Origin: Hofstenia miamia | Lineage: Eukaryota; Xenacoelomorpha; Acoela | Length of the DNA stretch: 64,000 bases | Direction of reading: 5' to 3' | NCBI GenBank assembly: GCA_004352715.1 | Contig: SCFE01000014.1 | Location: 921,141-985,140, forward strand | In this document: positions 49,738-61,655 of the stretch, one piece after another | Position numbering within the stretch: position 1 is the stretch's first letter | How the letters are laid out: every line of letters starts with the position of its first letter | Notes under the pieces: generated by a model | Database searches by the model: none | What the model saw: the letters and a program-made list of their open reading frames with translations, nothing else | What the model was told of the DNA's origin: nothing | Translations under genes and position numbers: made by a program

Positions 49738-50022
49738 TAAATGATAATTTATCTGAATAGTGTCATAAATTACAAAAAAATAACGAATCTACAAATCAAC
49801 ATACATTACAAAAAGTAACAATTCTTACAGGTTATGGATGAATTACTTTATATTGTTATTTTAATAAATTTATTTATAAACTTACTTGGATATTCGTTCT
49901 TCTTTAGATTCGATTTTAATTGATTATTTCACAAGAACTGGAGACATCAAAAACTCGATGTATTTCTCCTTTAGTTAGTGCTATTTTGTATGCTACAGGT
50001 GAACTTGAATTGAAATTTAAAA

Positions 50023-50640
50023 CTAAACCTGTATCGGTTGGCTTTCTATAAATCCTGTAAGAGTGTTTGCTGTTCTGTTAATAGTCCCCTTTAGAAATTG
50101 GGAATTATTAAGTTCTTTTTCCAATGTATATTTTATGTTGTCATCTACAATAATTGTATCTAATTTTGTTAGGATCAATTCTGCATCTTCTTCATTATTT
50201 ACTATAGCAAATATATCGTCCATGTTTCTTTTATAAAAATGAAATCTGATGCTATTTAATACATTTTGTTTCTGAAAGGTTAAATAGATGTTATCTTTAT
50301 GTCTTTGCTTTATACAATTTCTATTACTATGTCTATATGGCTTTTTTCTGGAGGAACATTGATGTATAAACTTCTGACGTCGTATGATATAATAAACTTA
50401 TTCGCATCTTGTTTCATAATATGATCAGAAAATGTTTTTGAATTCGTGTTTATTTTTTATTCGGGTAATTTGCATAGTATATCGTTTAGAGTGTCGGATA
50501 GCTTGGGGTCACATGGAGTTGAAGTAGGGCAAAGAGGTATTTCTTTTTTTGATCATTGCAAGACCATATACTGTTGAAGCATAACCACCAGTTGATTTGC
50601 AATTTTTATAAAATTCTTCTTCTCATAGTTTTTGTATTTC
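50023..50640 (-). pseudogene. Penelope-like reverse transcriptase, broken
   Basis: The upstream part is broken by frameshifts but readable: YGLAMIKKRN and YDVRSLYINVPPEK are recognisable palm and finger motifs of Penelope reverse transcriptases. The downstream frame 50023-50223 is open and begins with KRNMDDIFAIV, where the usual YVDD has become NMDD (both catalytic Asp retained, Tyr lost). It continues IKYTLEKELNNSQFLKGTIN, matching the F..E.E....FLd.. segment. It is not a host gene. Confidence 0.8.
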
Positions 50641-50709
50641 CTTCTGTTTTTATCTTTTCAAAAACTTTTCCATTTAAGATGATATTATTATTGCAATTCC
50701 AATTTCCTT

Positions 50710-52220
50710 CTTCATAAGGTATAGCTTTTAGACAATGTATATTCAAAAGATCTTTCAATTTCCTTAATTTTCTCTCCCTTTTCTATTTCGATTATGTATA
50801 AATTTATGCAATACAGCATTGATTGAGATTCTTTAGTGTCTTGCCTTGACTAATAATTAACTTAGCACAATATTGAGAACATTAGAATAGAATATTTTAG
50901 TTTTCTGTGACAAATTTGAATAATGTATACAGTTAAAACAAAGGCATCGGTTTTAATGTCAAAAGCATTCTCTCTACTTTGAACCTAGTAAAATGCTTTT
51001 GTAAATGATTTTGAAAAGTTTATGTTTAATAATAACATGTGAAAAGTGCAGACTACATAATGTCACACATTCTTAATGCCTTGTAATGAGATACGCATAC
51101 ATATAGCATTCATTTTGTAACTGATTCATAAAAAAGATACGGATGTTATCCACCACAACATTACACAAAAGCCTAAGATATTAAGTAATACTAGTTTACC
51201 TTATCAGAAAATGTTTGAGACGAAAGTATTGCAAATCAAAATCTAAGTTTCGGGCTTGGGTAGTAAATTTCGGCTCTGGTTCGGATAGTAAATATATTGA
51301 TTGGATCCATGCTAAGCTCAAATTGCAACTCTCTAATCACTACGTTCAGCATAGTGAATGGACCTCAATTGTAGGAAATTATGCACAAAGCAATTTTATT
51401 ACATTATCGCTTGATTTTTAAACAATCAGAGTTCAAGATCCACTTGTTTGACGAAGTACAACTTTGGGTTTAGACTAGAGTTAGATCTGGGTGGTCAAAA
51501 TACAGATCTGATTTTAGTTTTATTTAAAAATTTGCAAAATCTATGTGACTGTCAGCACAGATATATTCAATGTGCCAGTATTTATTCCTAAAAGGCGTTT
51601 AATATTGCAAAAAATTGTCCAATATTTTCAATCATCTATTAATTTGCTTAAAAATCAGTTTGCTCCATAAACATTTGGATACAAAGATAGTTTATTTGGT
51701 TAAACACCCCCAGTCCAAAATTTAAATAATAGTGTGACATTCTGAGAAATATGCTAATGGATACATGGTGTCCCATTAGGTTCTTTCAAAGTTGGTGCTT
51801 ATATTACTTTCTTTGGATTTAATATTAAAGTTTCCATTCTTCTTAAGAATTCAATTTAAAAATTTATGTAAGTTTACTGGTATCACAGTTTTGGAAAGTC
51901 CAATTGAAGTTCTCTCAAAAATGCTAGTTAAATATTCAATTGGAATCTTTATTAACATGTATTAACCTTCAATTTGTATCATTTTGAGGTAATACGAATT
52001 TTCTACTTCTTTTACACTTGACTGATAATTCTTATTAAATTTCAAAAATGGTTTCAAGAAATTGATGCAGAAGACAACCGATTCTCACATATTTTATTAC
52101 AACTCAGACGATTAAAATCAAGTTTAATCAAATGAAAATTCTTCAGAAGTTTTCCACAAATAAATATTGTATAAAATAATGGAATATACGAAAATTGTTG
52201 TAGATGAAATTTTGATTATA
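50710..52220. other. Gene-free DNA
   Basis: About 50710-50860 may still be the N-terminal remnant of the neighbouring Penelope-like element. The rest shows no recognisable feature. Confidence 0.4.
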
Positions 52221-52228
52221 ATACTTAC

Positions 52229-52320
52229 AAATATATTTTGACCGTATTTCTTCAGGTTATCACAAGAACTCCCACAATGTTCATTGACAAGGAATACCCA
52301 AATCGTCAAATTAATGGTGC
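52229..52320 (-). CDS. Candidate internal exon, unidentified
   Basis: On the minus strand TATATATTAG precedes, and GTAAGTAT follows, a 92-bp open stretch that encodes LTIWVFLVNEHCGSSCDNLK and YGQNIF. The two splice signals are good and the peptide looks protein-like, with Cys residues in CGSSC spacing. I do not recognise the family, and no partner exon was identified. It could belong to a gene with long introns or be chance. Confidence 0.3.
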
Positions 52321-52329
52321 TAATATATA

Positions 52330-53990
52330 AAGCCGATGTCCATTAAAATTTGGACAATTCATTAAATGAAGCTTGACAAAATATCTATTTCAAACAGTTT
52401 TGGTTAAAAGTTTGAGCTCCTTTGGTGAGAAAACTTTTACTGCAGCACATTTACTTAGGTGTTTATTAATTTTAGGAATTGTCATTTTGAGGTTTTTGTA
52501 AATCTAAACATATAAAATTACATTAAATTTTCAATTCTGATTACACATTATAAGGCTAATAAGGAAAAATGAATGTTAATTTATAGAGTTTTAAACGCTA
52601 AATGATTTACTGAATAAGTTCTTAAAGAGGTTTAAAAAATAATGGTTTTCAGCGTATTCTTTTGTTCACTGGTTTCAGGTAATTGCTTCTTATAGTTTTC
52701 TGTGCTTGTTTTTTGTATCTTGTTAAATTTTTCATTGAGACATTTAAGAATATATAAACATATTTATTGGCCACAATAAATAAATTCCTTAATAATCTTT
52801 GTACATCTTAATATCACTATCTAATGTAATCTTATGCAATGGTTTTACTATTAATCTTTTTTGTGATATTTTTCTATTCTCAGAAAATTAAGAATGAGAA
52901 GCATGGCATAAATTAAAACCTATCTATCTATGAATCTATATCTTTCTATATATTAACTAAATCTAGCTTAGTGTGAGTAACACAATTAGTATTTAAACAT
53001 TAGTAAGTATTTTTATACAAGTCAAAAAAAAATTGCTAAGTTATACTTAGTCTTTTAAAGGAAGACAGAAAGGTAAACCAATTTGCAACGAAAGAAATAA
53101 AAATATTACTATTAGTGCATAAAGTAATAGAAGTTATATTTTTTTCTTAATATAATATGATGATTTTCCGACCTCGTATCCAGTTAAGAATGGAAGTTAT
53201 AAAGTCGTAAACAGTCATATTTCTGTTTTTTGGAAAGTATGGTCATGTTTGGGGGTGAAATGACAACAATTCATATTTAAGCACAAGTAAGAAATTTAAA
53301 AGTTATTGATAGGTGGCCGGGCTTTGGATGCTCTAAAATAACGGAATTTCAATGTTTTCACTAAGCATTAATTAAATACTAAATTAGCAGATATGTAATG
53401 CAATGTTAGAGGCGCTGATTGACGTGACCATTAATCAGTGGGATTCTTTAATTATTGAAGAGACATACTTTTACAAACTCAATGCAATTACATCTTAAAT
53501 ATGGATAAGACTAAGGTAAACATTGGCTAAGATATTGTTTTGGAATATCTGCATGAATTTTGAAGTTACGCCTATAAGCCACAGAATTAGTGAACTGATC
53601 TATTTTCATATATAACCGGGGGATTACATCTAGTCCATTATTTTTAGGCGCACAAAATTGAAATTAAATTTTGAGATAGATACGAAGTTTTTCTAATCAT
53701 TAACAATGTCACAGAAAAAGTAAAACTAACTTTTCCAATAATTCCACTAATATGAATCCACCAAATTTCTCGTTTGTTGTATCAAAATTTAACAGATTTA
53801 CAATAGCAGCCTGAAGCAAACACATGCAGTGTTCATACATAAGTCACATTAGAATATAAGGCCGATAACTGATTTTATATATAGGGATTTATTTACATGC
53901 GTCTTATGATACGAAAAATACGGTACTTATTTGTACACTATGCAAATCTTTGTGACAAACTGTACTTCCAATAAGCACAAGAAAAAAATA
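52330..53990. other. Gene-free DNA
   Basis: No recognisable gene or element. Confidence 0.4.
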
Positions 53991-53998
53991 ATTGAACA

Positions 53999-54150
53999 AT
54001 GCAAAGGAAGCTCACCAATAATGTTGACCAAGCATTTTTAACTGCGGACATTCCTTTGCATGAATTGCACCATGGAAGATTACAAAATTTGTTCAGGAAT
54101 AAAAAGCATCTGTTACCCAGCAAGTCCGTGTGCCTTAACAGAGTTTATGC
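53999..54150 (+). pseudogene. Relic of a transposon-derived CGBP1-like protein
   Basis: The frame encodes NNVDQAFLTADIPLHELHHG followed by RLQNLFRN and KKHLLPSKSV. This resembles a conserved block of hAT-derived animal proteins (CGG-binding-protein-like), where the pattern is lc.alv.aNIPL.KL.np.fr.FL.ky....iP..St. The peptide stops resembling the family after LPSKSV, and the upstream zinc-finger part is broken by stops. A decayed fragment, unrelated to the GPCR that starts 330 bp downstream. Confidence 0.45.
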
Positions 54151-54484
54151 CGCCGCATTTGTATGTGTTTTTATCTTGTTTTTAGAAATAAAAAACGTTT
54201 GATTTTGATCCTATTATTCATTTTGAAAAATGACTCTGTAATATCTTAGAGCATGTTCTAAATTCCGTCATAATTTTTCATAAATATAATTTTATATTTT
54301 CTGTTTCTAAAAGTATATTTCTGGTTGCCCTAATTATTAAGTTGATTCATTGCTAATTTGAAAATTAGTGAATTTCCTATATTTACAATTGGGCACAGGA
54401 CTAACCAATAAAATTTCCATTTCTGCTGACCAATCAAATTTGTTTAGTTTTATAAATACAAAATTCAATAATGTGATTTGTATT

Positions 54485-55986
54485 ATGGCAAATCTTACTG
54501 AAGACTTCTTTTTTAAAGAGCAGTCAAGCTTGTTTGTGATTGCCGCATCATTACAAAACATATCAGCAATAATCATTAACATATTTTTGATCTGCATTTA
54601 TCTAACATGTAAAGAACTTCGCCTGTCTTCATCACATACAATGTTTGCAAGCTTAGCCTTTGTAGATATGTCAACTTCGACCTGCTTTTTGTATAAAATT
54701 GCAATACAACCATTCGTCAATCCTCCAAGTGATGTTCTTGGTCAACTGTATTGTCGTCTTATTTTTAGTACTTATGTCATGTGGGGCTTTATTTCTAGTT
54801 CTTGGTTTCACATAGTTATTATTACTTTTGACAGGTATATTTCCTAGTTTTGTAACTTGCGTGACAACATGGCTGGTAATGTAATGAAAATTCAAACTTA
54901 TGGAATATTTTAGCAGAAAGATACATCTGTTTGGCAGTGTTAAAATCTATTTTCATGAATTATTGATGTATGAAAATATATTTCAAATTTCTTGCAGGCA
55001 CATATTTTTTGCAACAAAAGTACTTAATTTTAAAAATTTTTTGCATTTAAATGTTCCACTTGGCCAACAACAGAAAGGATTTTTATGCAGAACCTTTAAT
55101 TTTTTTGAGAAAATTTAAAAAAAACTAAAAAAATTAAAACTTTCTATATTTTTTTTTTTAGCAAATTTTTGGATTTTTTAAACCAAATTATTTTTAAAGA
55201 ATCTTTTATACACAAATTATACATATATATATATATATANNNNNNNNNNNNNNNNNNNNNNNNNNNNNNNNNNNNNNNNNNNNNNNNNNNNNNNNNNNNN
55301 NNNNNNNNNNNNNNNNNNNNNNNNNNNNNNNNNNNNNNNNNNNNNNNNNNNNNNNNNNNNNNNNNNNNNNNATATATATATATATATATTATGCAATGCA
55401 TTTTAGATATATTGCTGTTGTATATCCTCTCTCTTATAAAGAATTCAGTAGCAAGAAAAGACTTCATCATTCACAAATTTTCGCTGCATACATAATAGGT
55501 TTTGTAAGTGTCGCATACGACTTGCATATTTCTGACTTAAGTGATGATGGTACATGTTCATATTTAATGCCTACTTGGTCTCAAAATATGAAGACCTTCT
55601 TTCTTATATCATATGGAATTTATGTTATATTTCTGACTTTAGCCATAAGTTTCATGTATTCAACAATCGTTTCTAAAGTAATCTTTAATTCTAGGCGGAA
55701 TACAGCTAGAACTTCAACATCGCAAAGAAGAATAACAGTTATTTGCATAATACTTGTTGCAGAGTTTCTTACTTGCTCCTATCCAAACACCATCTATTTA
55801 TTAATGTACGTTACACAATTAGCCTTTGATTTAAAATGGGGATATTCTCTTAATTCTGTTTTCTATGCAATATCTGTGCAGATGGTGAACATATCATCTG
55901 TAATCAACCCAGCAATCTACATCTTTTGTAATTCCACATTCAAAAAAGCTGTTAAGAAATTGCTGCATTTACCTACTTGTAGATGA
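54485..55986 (+). CDS. Rhodopsin-type (class A) G protein-coupled receptor, two exons
   Basis: The only apparently intact gene. Exon 1 is 54485-54834 and exon 2 is 55407-55986, together 309 codons with stop TGA. The donor is CAG/GTATAT and the acceptor TTTTAG/AT; the intron splits the Arg codon of the DRY box. A 132-N gap in (TA)n lies in the intron. The N-terminus is short with a glycosylation site (N3). Approximate helices: TM1 16-42, TM2 50-74, TM3 88-115, TM4 138-160, TM5 179-205, TM6 224-250, TM7 262-290. Seen: D61 (2.50), C90 with C167 in loop 2 as the likely disulfide, DRY at 116-118, NPAIY at 284-288. Odd: TM1 lacks the Gly before Asn, TM4 lacks the conserved Trp, and TM6 has CSYP instead of CWxP. 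I chose ATG 54485 over an upstream open frame from 54368. The ligand is unknown; it should act at the plasma membrane. Confidence 0.8.
54835..55406 (+). other. GPCR intron with (TA)n and a 132-N gap
   Basis: Starts GTATAT and ends TTTTAG with an AT-rich tract before the acceptor. The (TA)n at 55223-55389 is interrupted by N (55240-55371), so the true intron length is unknown. Confidence 0.75.
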
Positions 55987-55989
55987 ATT

Positions 55990-56316
55990 TATATTTGGAG
56001 CAGCTAAGCTTAAATAATATACTAAAATGTATATAATTAATAATATTTATACTATATTGATGAATGCTTCCTTGAACTAACCGATCATTTTCAAACGTAC
56101 TAAAATATTTTGTAGAAACCTTTTCCGCAATAATGAACATTATTAACTTTGATAAAAATAGTCCATCTGGAGTTGGAATAGAAATGTACCATGAGATTTT
56201 TTAGATACTCCTTAGTGCAATCACTTGTGTAATATGTTTGTGAAATTTATTTTGAAATTTTCAATATGGTTTGGGTTTCGTACAAATGAATGTGACAGTT
56301 AAGGTGAAACGAATGC
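55990..56316. other. 3' flank of the GPCR gene
   Basis: AT-rich. No canonical AATAAA is obvious just after the stop. No other feature. Confidence 0.4.
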
Positions 56317-56946
56317 TTAACACTAGAACGCCGGTACCGCTCATGTGTGACCGGGTCTTAAATGATAAGCATGGCAAATATGAAAAAATAGTTTCAACAG
56401 ATTTTATTAGCAAAGAACTAAAATATGAACTTAAAAAATTTCACTCTGGAATGTTTATGTGTCACCTGCAGATTCACCAAGCTTAATCATTTTTGGGGTG
56501 AATAAAAGTCGCTATGAACTAATTTTAGAGTTGATCTTACTTTTAGCGAATGGCTTGATTCCTGGGGACTTGGAGAAAAGGTTTCTTGAAAGAGGTCTAC
56601 CCGATGCTGATGAGTTGATTTCAGTTTTGGTCAACATAATAATCAGAAATGCCTGCTGTCCTTTGGGGTATAGTTTTCTTGAGCCGCAGATTAACCATTC
56701 AGAAGCGTCCTTAATGCGTTCACATTTTTCAGGTCATGAATGACCGGTCTCGTACTTTAAGATAGATGCTCGATTTATTACGAAAGTAAAACTTATATTT
56801 TGATAAATCCATACGAAATATGTAGTGCGTCGTTTGTTTGGAAATTACAAGGATGGAATTTTTAATTATCACGTAGTATTTCAAAAACGTTAACACTTAT
56901 TTTCTAAAAAGGTGCTGAATGACCGGTATCGGCGTTCTTGTGTTAA
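56317..56946. mobile_element. piggyBac-like MITE with TTAA target duplication
   Basis: TTAA (56317-56320) is followed by CACTAGAACGCCGGTACCGC; the far end, in reverse complement, reads CACAAGAACGCCGATACCGG and is flanked by TTAA (56943-56946). Terminal inverted repeats starting CAC/CCC beside a TTAA duplication are diagnostic of piggyBac-type elements. TGACCGG motifs lie just inside the ends and again at 56741. Internal frames (56271-56486 and 56459-56743) overlap the ends and have no transposase motifs. Non-autonomous, about 622 bp. Confidence 0.85.
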
Positions 56947-56949
56947 ACT

Positions 56950-58430
56950 ACACACACATACTTATCATTGCTATTGTAATAGGTCGAATCTTTGCATTTA
57001 CTCTATTCTCTTTATTCCACAAAATTGTATTTTGAGAGAAAAAGTTAATATTTCACAACTAAAAATAATTAAATTATGAATGTGTTTTACAGGAATTTGT
57101 AAAGTAATCATTATTTAAATGAATTGGAAAATCATTTTATATTACATAATAAATATTTTCTGCAGTTTTGTTTATTAATGCAACATATATTTACGGAATG
57201 TATTATTAATTTTTAAATTTAAATCGAAAATACTTAAGATACTGGAATGTAGAAAGTTATTAATAAAAAATTAAAGAAAAAGTCATTCAATTGGCTTGCA
57301 AACGTTTAAAAATGTAAACATTACAAAGGGTAATCAACTCACTTTTTTCTAATTTTGAATAGCGTAAAATCTGTACAAAATGTAATGCGTTGGTAATATT
57401 TCACATATTTGGAAATTTGTACTTAAGTAATTCCGCCAAAATGAGTGAGTGAAATTATAAAAAATGGTCATTGGCAGTTACTTTTTAGCTAATGCAAATT
57501 TCCTAAAACAGTAGCAATAATGGTTGGAATTATCGAGAATATGATTTTATTATAAAGAGCGTTTAGAATACCGAAAAAACTTACTTCTCAAAAACTACAA
57601 TTATAAAAATTCTGAAGTAAGAACTATTTTTAAAACAAATTTTTGAAAATGAGAATTTTTGTTTTACATTAGGTTCGCAGATCCAGGTAATTAATTTTTT
57701 GAAAGATTGCGTACATAATGCCTCCTAGCTATTTAAGTAGGTGAAGTGGTCTAAATCAATACGCGAACATGTAAAAGTGCAACCATGAACAACACCGCTA
57801 ATAAATGATGTTTTACATTAACATTACCGGGCACCAAATCCTTAACTCGTACATGGAATGAAGTTTACTTTAAATGTGTGTTTTTGCCTATAGGTTTACA
57901 GTATATTTAAAGTTCTTCATGATGTCATGTGGTAGCAGACTATTACAACTAACTTTGACGCAACTTGGCTCTGCACATTTCTTGAAACATACCTTTGCAA
58001 ATTAATTTCCTAAGCGTATGCAGACACAGACAATTGGATATATATATATTAAGGTTATTGTTTATAGTACTTGAAGAGAACTTTTTAATCAAGGGGTCAG
58101 CAATTACTGTTTTACATACTCATGTTTCTAGGATTTTTTAATTGTAAAGTGCATACATCTTTAAAAAATACATAAATAGTAACTATTTAATAGTTACATA
58201 TACTTTGGTAAGGTACAGGTTTTTTACACAATCACTACACCATTCCAAGCTTATAATACGACACATCTATGTAAAATTAAGATATTTCCATTTATCTAAC
58301 TAATTGTATTAGCGATATTTGCAATTCAATTTGCTCTATTTCCACTTGATAATAATCTATTTCTATGTTGAATTTCAGACACTTCAAATTCAAATTTTCC
58401 AATTGATATTGATGAAATTTCTTTTCAGTA
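56950..58430. other. Gene-free DNA
   Basis: Nothing recognisable, although the missing 5' end of the transposase element may lie toward 58.3 kb. Confidence 0.4.
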
Positions 58431-58434
58431 ATTA

Positions 58435-59450
58435 CGGTAATAACATGAATAATAATCGGCATTGCAACAAATCTAACATTAAAGATCGAGAACGTAATAT
58501 AAACTCTTCTGAGGAAGGAGGGGTTTGGCGTGATTTGGAAGTCATTGGGGATAACCAAAAAACAACATACAACTGGACGAGATGTGGTGAGGAGCAAATA
58601 AGCTTTATTAGTAATTTTCAACATTGCATTTATGTGTCCCAAGATTTTCAAACTTGGAAATAGGATTGGAGAAATTTCTTTGTAAATGTGGAAAAACGTT
58701 TTGTCCTTTAAAATGGACGCTAGGTTGTTTAAGGTTAAAACAATTACCAGAGAAAGTAAGAACTGGTTACAATATTGATGTCGTGGTCAAGACAGTATAC
58801 AGTTATTTACATGGACGTCTGATAACACTAAAAAAGGCTCACGTTGAAATGACTACCACGAACAGCGGGGAAAACAAAGAGCGAAGAAAACAATGTCGAA
58901 AGAATTAGCCAGTTCATGCAACAAAAAGTTATCATTTTTATGGAAGAAACGAACATCAATTTGTTTTGTAAACGAATACAGGCGCAAACTAGAAAGGGAG
59001 CAAGAGCAGTAAAGACCTTGCCGTCATGTCGTGGCCCTAATATTCGTGTCCTTGGAGCCTTCAAGTCTGGTGCTGCCAAAGAGTGGGTAACTTAGATGTT
59101 ATCAAACCTGCCTCATGGTTTGACACTAGATAACATAGTATTGGTCATGGATAATGCTCCATGTCATTCAAAGACTGAGGAGTGTCACGACATTTTCCCT
59201 GGACTTATTGTGCAGAGACTTGGACCGTTTTTTAAGCTGTTAAATCCAATCGAGAATATCTGGAGCAAGATGAAGAGCATTATCCAAAAAGAAATGCTGG
59301 TACCAAATGTCTGTGGACATAACATCGGCTCTTTTTTGAGGGATTGATTGACACTGCAATTAATCAGATAACCAATCGTGAATGCATTAACTATTTCCAG
59401 AATTCTCAAGGATTTGCCCCCGGCTTTGACATTTTTCTTTTGTGATAAAC
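58435..59450 (+). pseudogene. Tc1/mariner-like (DDE_3) transposase, broken
   Basis: A DNA transposase read in pieces. The helix-turn-helix part at 58440-58600 gives INSSEEGGVWRDLEV and QKTTYNWTRCGEE. After a frameshift, 58700-58880 gives TVYSYLHGRLITLKKAHVEM and NSGENKERRK. A second frameshift leads to 58895-59092 with MEETNINLFCKR and IRVLGAFKSG, then a stop (TAG 59093). 59096-59347 completes the catalytic core with VLVMDNAPCHS and RLGPFFKLLNPIENIWSKMK. The first catalytic Asp (usual DET) is Glu at 58943-58945; the second Asp and the final Glu are present. It ends near NSQGFAPGFD (about 59400). Dead, but the family assignment is firm. Confidence 0.85.
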
Positions 59451-59495
59451 TAAGGATTTGCCCCCGGCTTTGACATTTTTCTTTTGTGATAAACT
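59408..59495. repeat. Tandem duplication, 44-bp unit, two copies
   Basis: AAGGATTTGCCCCCGGCTTT and the rest of a 44-bp unit occur at 59408-59451 and 59452-59495 without change. The duplication covers the end of the transposase remnant. Confidence 0.95.
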
Positions 59496-59499
59496 GTTA

Positions 59500-61615
59500 A
59501 CCTCTCAAAAATATTTTGTTTTGCTGTTCGTTTCAAAAGTAATATATACGAGTGTATAACTGCATAAAACTGTATGAACAATAAAACTCAATGATTTTGA
59601 ATGCAACATTGCGAATTTTAATATAAATTGCCATTGGCAAAAACTCAGGAGGGTTTGAAAAAATATTTCTTAAAAATTACTGATCCATTGAAGGAGTACT
59701 GGCACAACTTTCATAAATGCACAGCAATATATATATATATATATATGTAGCTATGTACCTATAAAATACTGAAAAAAGCGTCCATAGCGATATATGAAAA
59801 ATAAATGGAATTATGATGAAAAAATTGCTGTATAACATTGGGGAGTTGCCAATCGCTACATTTATTAAAATTCTAACTATGTTTGTGTAATATACTCTAA
59901 GTTGTGAAGGTGAAAACTTAGCTAAAATGAGCTATTAATGTCGGTAACAAAATGTATGAATTAATTGTAAGTTATTCACAAAATTTACCAGTTTTTACTT
60001 GTAAGCTTATCTTTTTCTTTTCTAATGGACGAGGTTCCCATTAATGAAAGACCATTTTAACTAATTTGATACCCTTTTATCAACACCTATTACTTCATAA
60101 ATCCTGAAGAAGACTTACTTATACAAACTGCCCTCCAAAACAAAGTACCTACTTCCAAATTTCTCAAACAGAGAAAATCAAACAACGTATTCAATAAATG
60201 TCCTACTTGCATGTGCTTATACAACAGTAAAATACTAGCTACAAATAGAAACAGGATGCTTGGTGACTGCAAAAAGTTAAACATCTTTCTAGTCTACCTA
60301 CTGATGTGTTTAACTCAAAAATGAAAATTTTGTGAAGTACAATTTATGGTTTGCAGGCAATATTAATGTCTGCCAAATATAAAATCAATTTAATATCCAC
60401 ATCTATTTTCACCACTATATCAAGAATAAATAGAAAAATATATACATAAACTCAGTGTTCTCTTATTGCAATTGTTATACATTTTATGAATACATGCATA
60501 TGACAAAACGAATTTAAAGCATATCGACATAAAATTTACAGAATACACAATTGCATACTAGACATTTGAAAACATTCAATACTTTAAATTCTATCCATTG
60601 TCATTGATTGAAAAAATTCTTAAACAGAAGTGGATTTCTTCACATTATTCACATTATTAAAAATTTGTAAAGTACCTACACATAATTTTAAAAATATCAA
60701 ACAGTTATTTAATTTGCTGACATCTACTGAACTTTTATATAAATAAAGAAAATAATTCAAGCATTGGGAAATCTTAACATAATGATTTACACTCTATTAC
60801 AGAAATACCCGATAATACTTCCTTAAAATTTCACTAAGAGTTACATTAGCCGAAAGCTTAAAAATGAAGAAATTACAAAATTAATTCTTAAATTGGCTTA
60901 GGAGATAAATTCTAGGCAATGCAAGAGTTAATGGTTTATTATTATAAAATTGCAAAACAATTCACCTATGTAAATCAGACATTAATTAAGTAAGCATAAA
61001 ATTAATGGAACAGATTATTTCTTTTTTATCCATACATTACTCCCGCAAATTTAGAAAATTCGATGTTACACTGGACTAAACTAAAAAGAGATTCAGGTAA
61101 ATTAAATACAAAGAAAATTTATTTTAATTATTAAAAAATTTAAATTAAGTGATGCATTTATGTATATTAAAAACGGATGTTTATCCAGCTTGTATACAAA
61201 TTCAAGCTAAAAGCATACAAATAATTCATTTCAATAAATAAAAATAATAAATGTCTAATTAAACTACAAACAGAATTAACAATTTTAAAATTGATAAACA
61301 GTGCGTCAGCCATCAGATTTTGGGGGTGTATACCAGCCTAAAACAATTGCATTATAATACTCATATTTTCAGTCATAGACATATTGGTAAGTTATGTTAA
61401 TTTGTATAAAACATGCATGAAGCGATTTTCCATGACCTCTTAAGATCTTTCAACAAATACCTGTTTGCTTCATCAACATGAAAATATCAAAATATTAAAA
61501 AATAACACAATCGCAAATCTACTGAGCAAAGGTTTCAGAAAAATTCATCAAAAGAAGGCTTAAAAGATATCAAACAGAAATTCCCAAAATTCGCAAAAAA
61601 TATTAGCAAAAGTAA
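59500..61615. other. Gene-free DNA
   Basis: A TA repeat at 59727-59746. Otherwise nothing recognised. Confidence 0.4.
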
Positions 61616-61621
61616 TTATAT

Positions 61622-61655
61622 ACAGTGCTGGCCAGAATTTACGGAACACGCAGCA
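61622..61655 (+). mobile_element. Solo Tc1/mariner-like terminal sequence
   Basis: TACAGTGCTGGCCAGAATTT followed by ACGGAACACG resembles the terminal inverted repeats of Tc1-type elements, which start with CAGTG next to a TA. No partner end or transposase was found nearby. Confidence 0.4.

Larger units (their letters stand above)
49100..50700 (-). mobile_element. Penelope-like element (third copy)
   Basis: Minus-strand Penelope-like retroelement, from a different lineage than copies A and B. In reading order it shows GGYASTVYGLAMIKKRNTSL (about 50600-50540), YDVRSLYINVPPEK (about 50380-50340), the catalytic region MDDIFAIVNNEEDAEL (50223 downward), the thumb and connector (50023-50223), then a C-terminal frame at 49249-49737 that ends in a GIY-YIG endonuclease. 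Stops and frameshifts break the reading before about 50223. Beyond the stop, at 49116-49138, a short hairpin flanked by GACGAT and GAAA occurs, as expected in the terminal repeats of this class. Confidence 0.85.

Noticed and set aside
54368-54484. Upstream start for the GPCR, adding 39 residues
   Set aside because: The added residues have no signal peptide or glycosylation logic, and the ATG at 54485 gives a normal short N-terminus with an N-glycosylation site.
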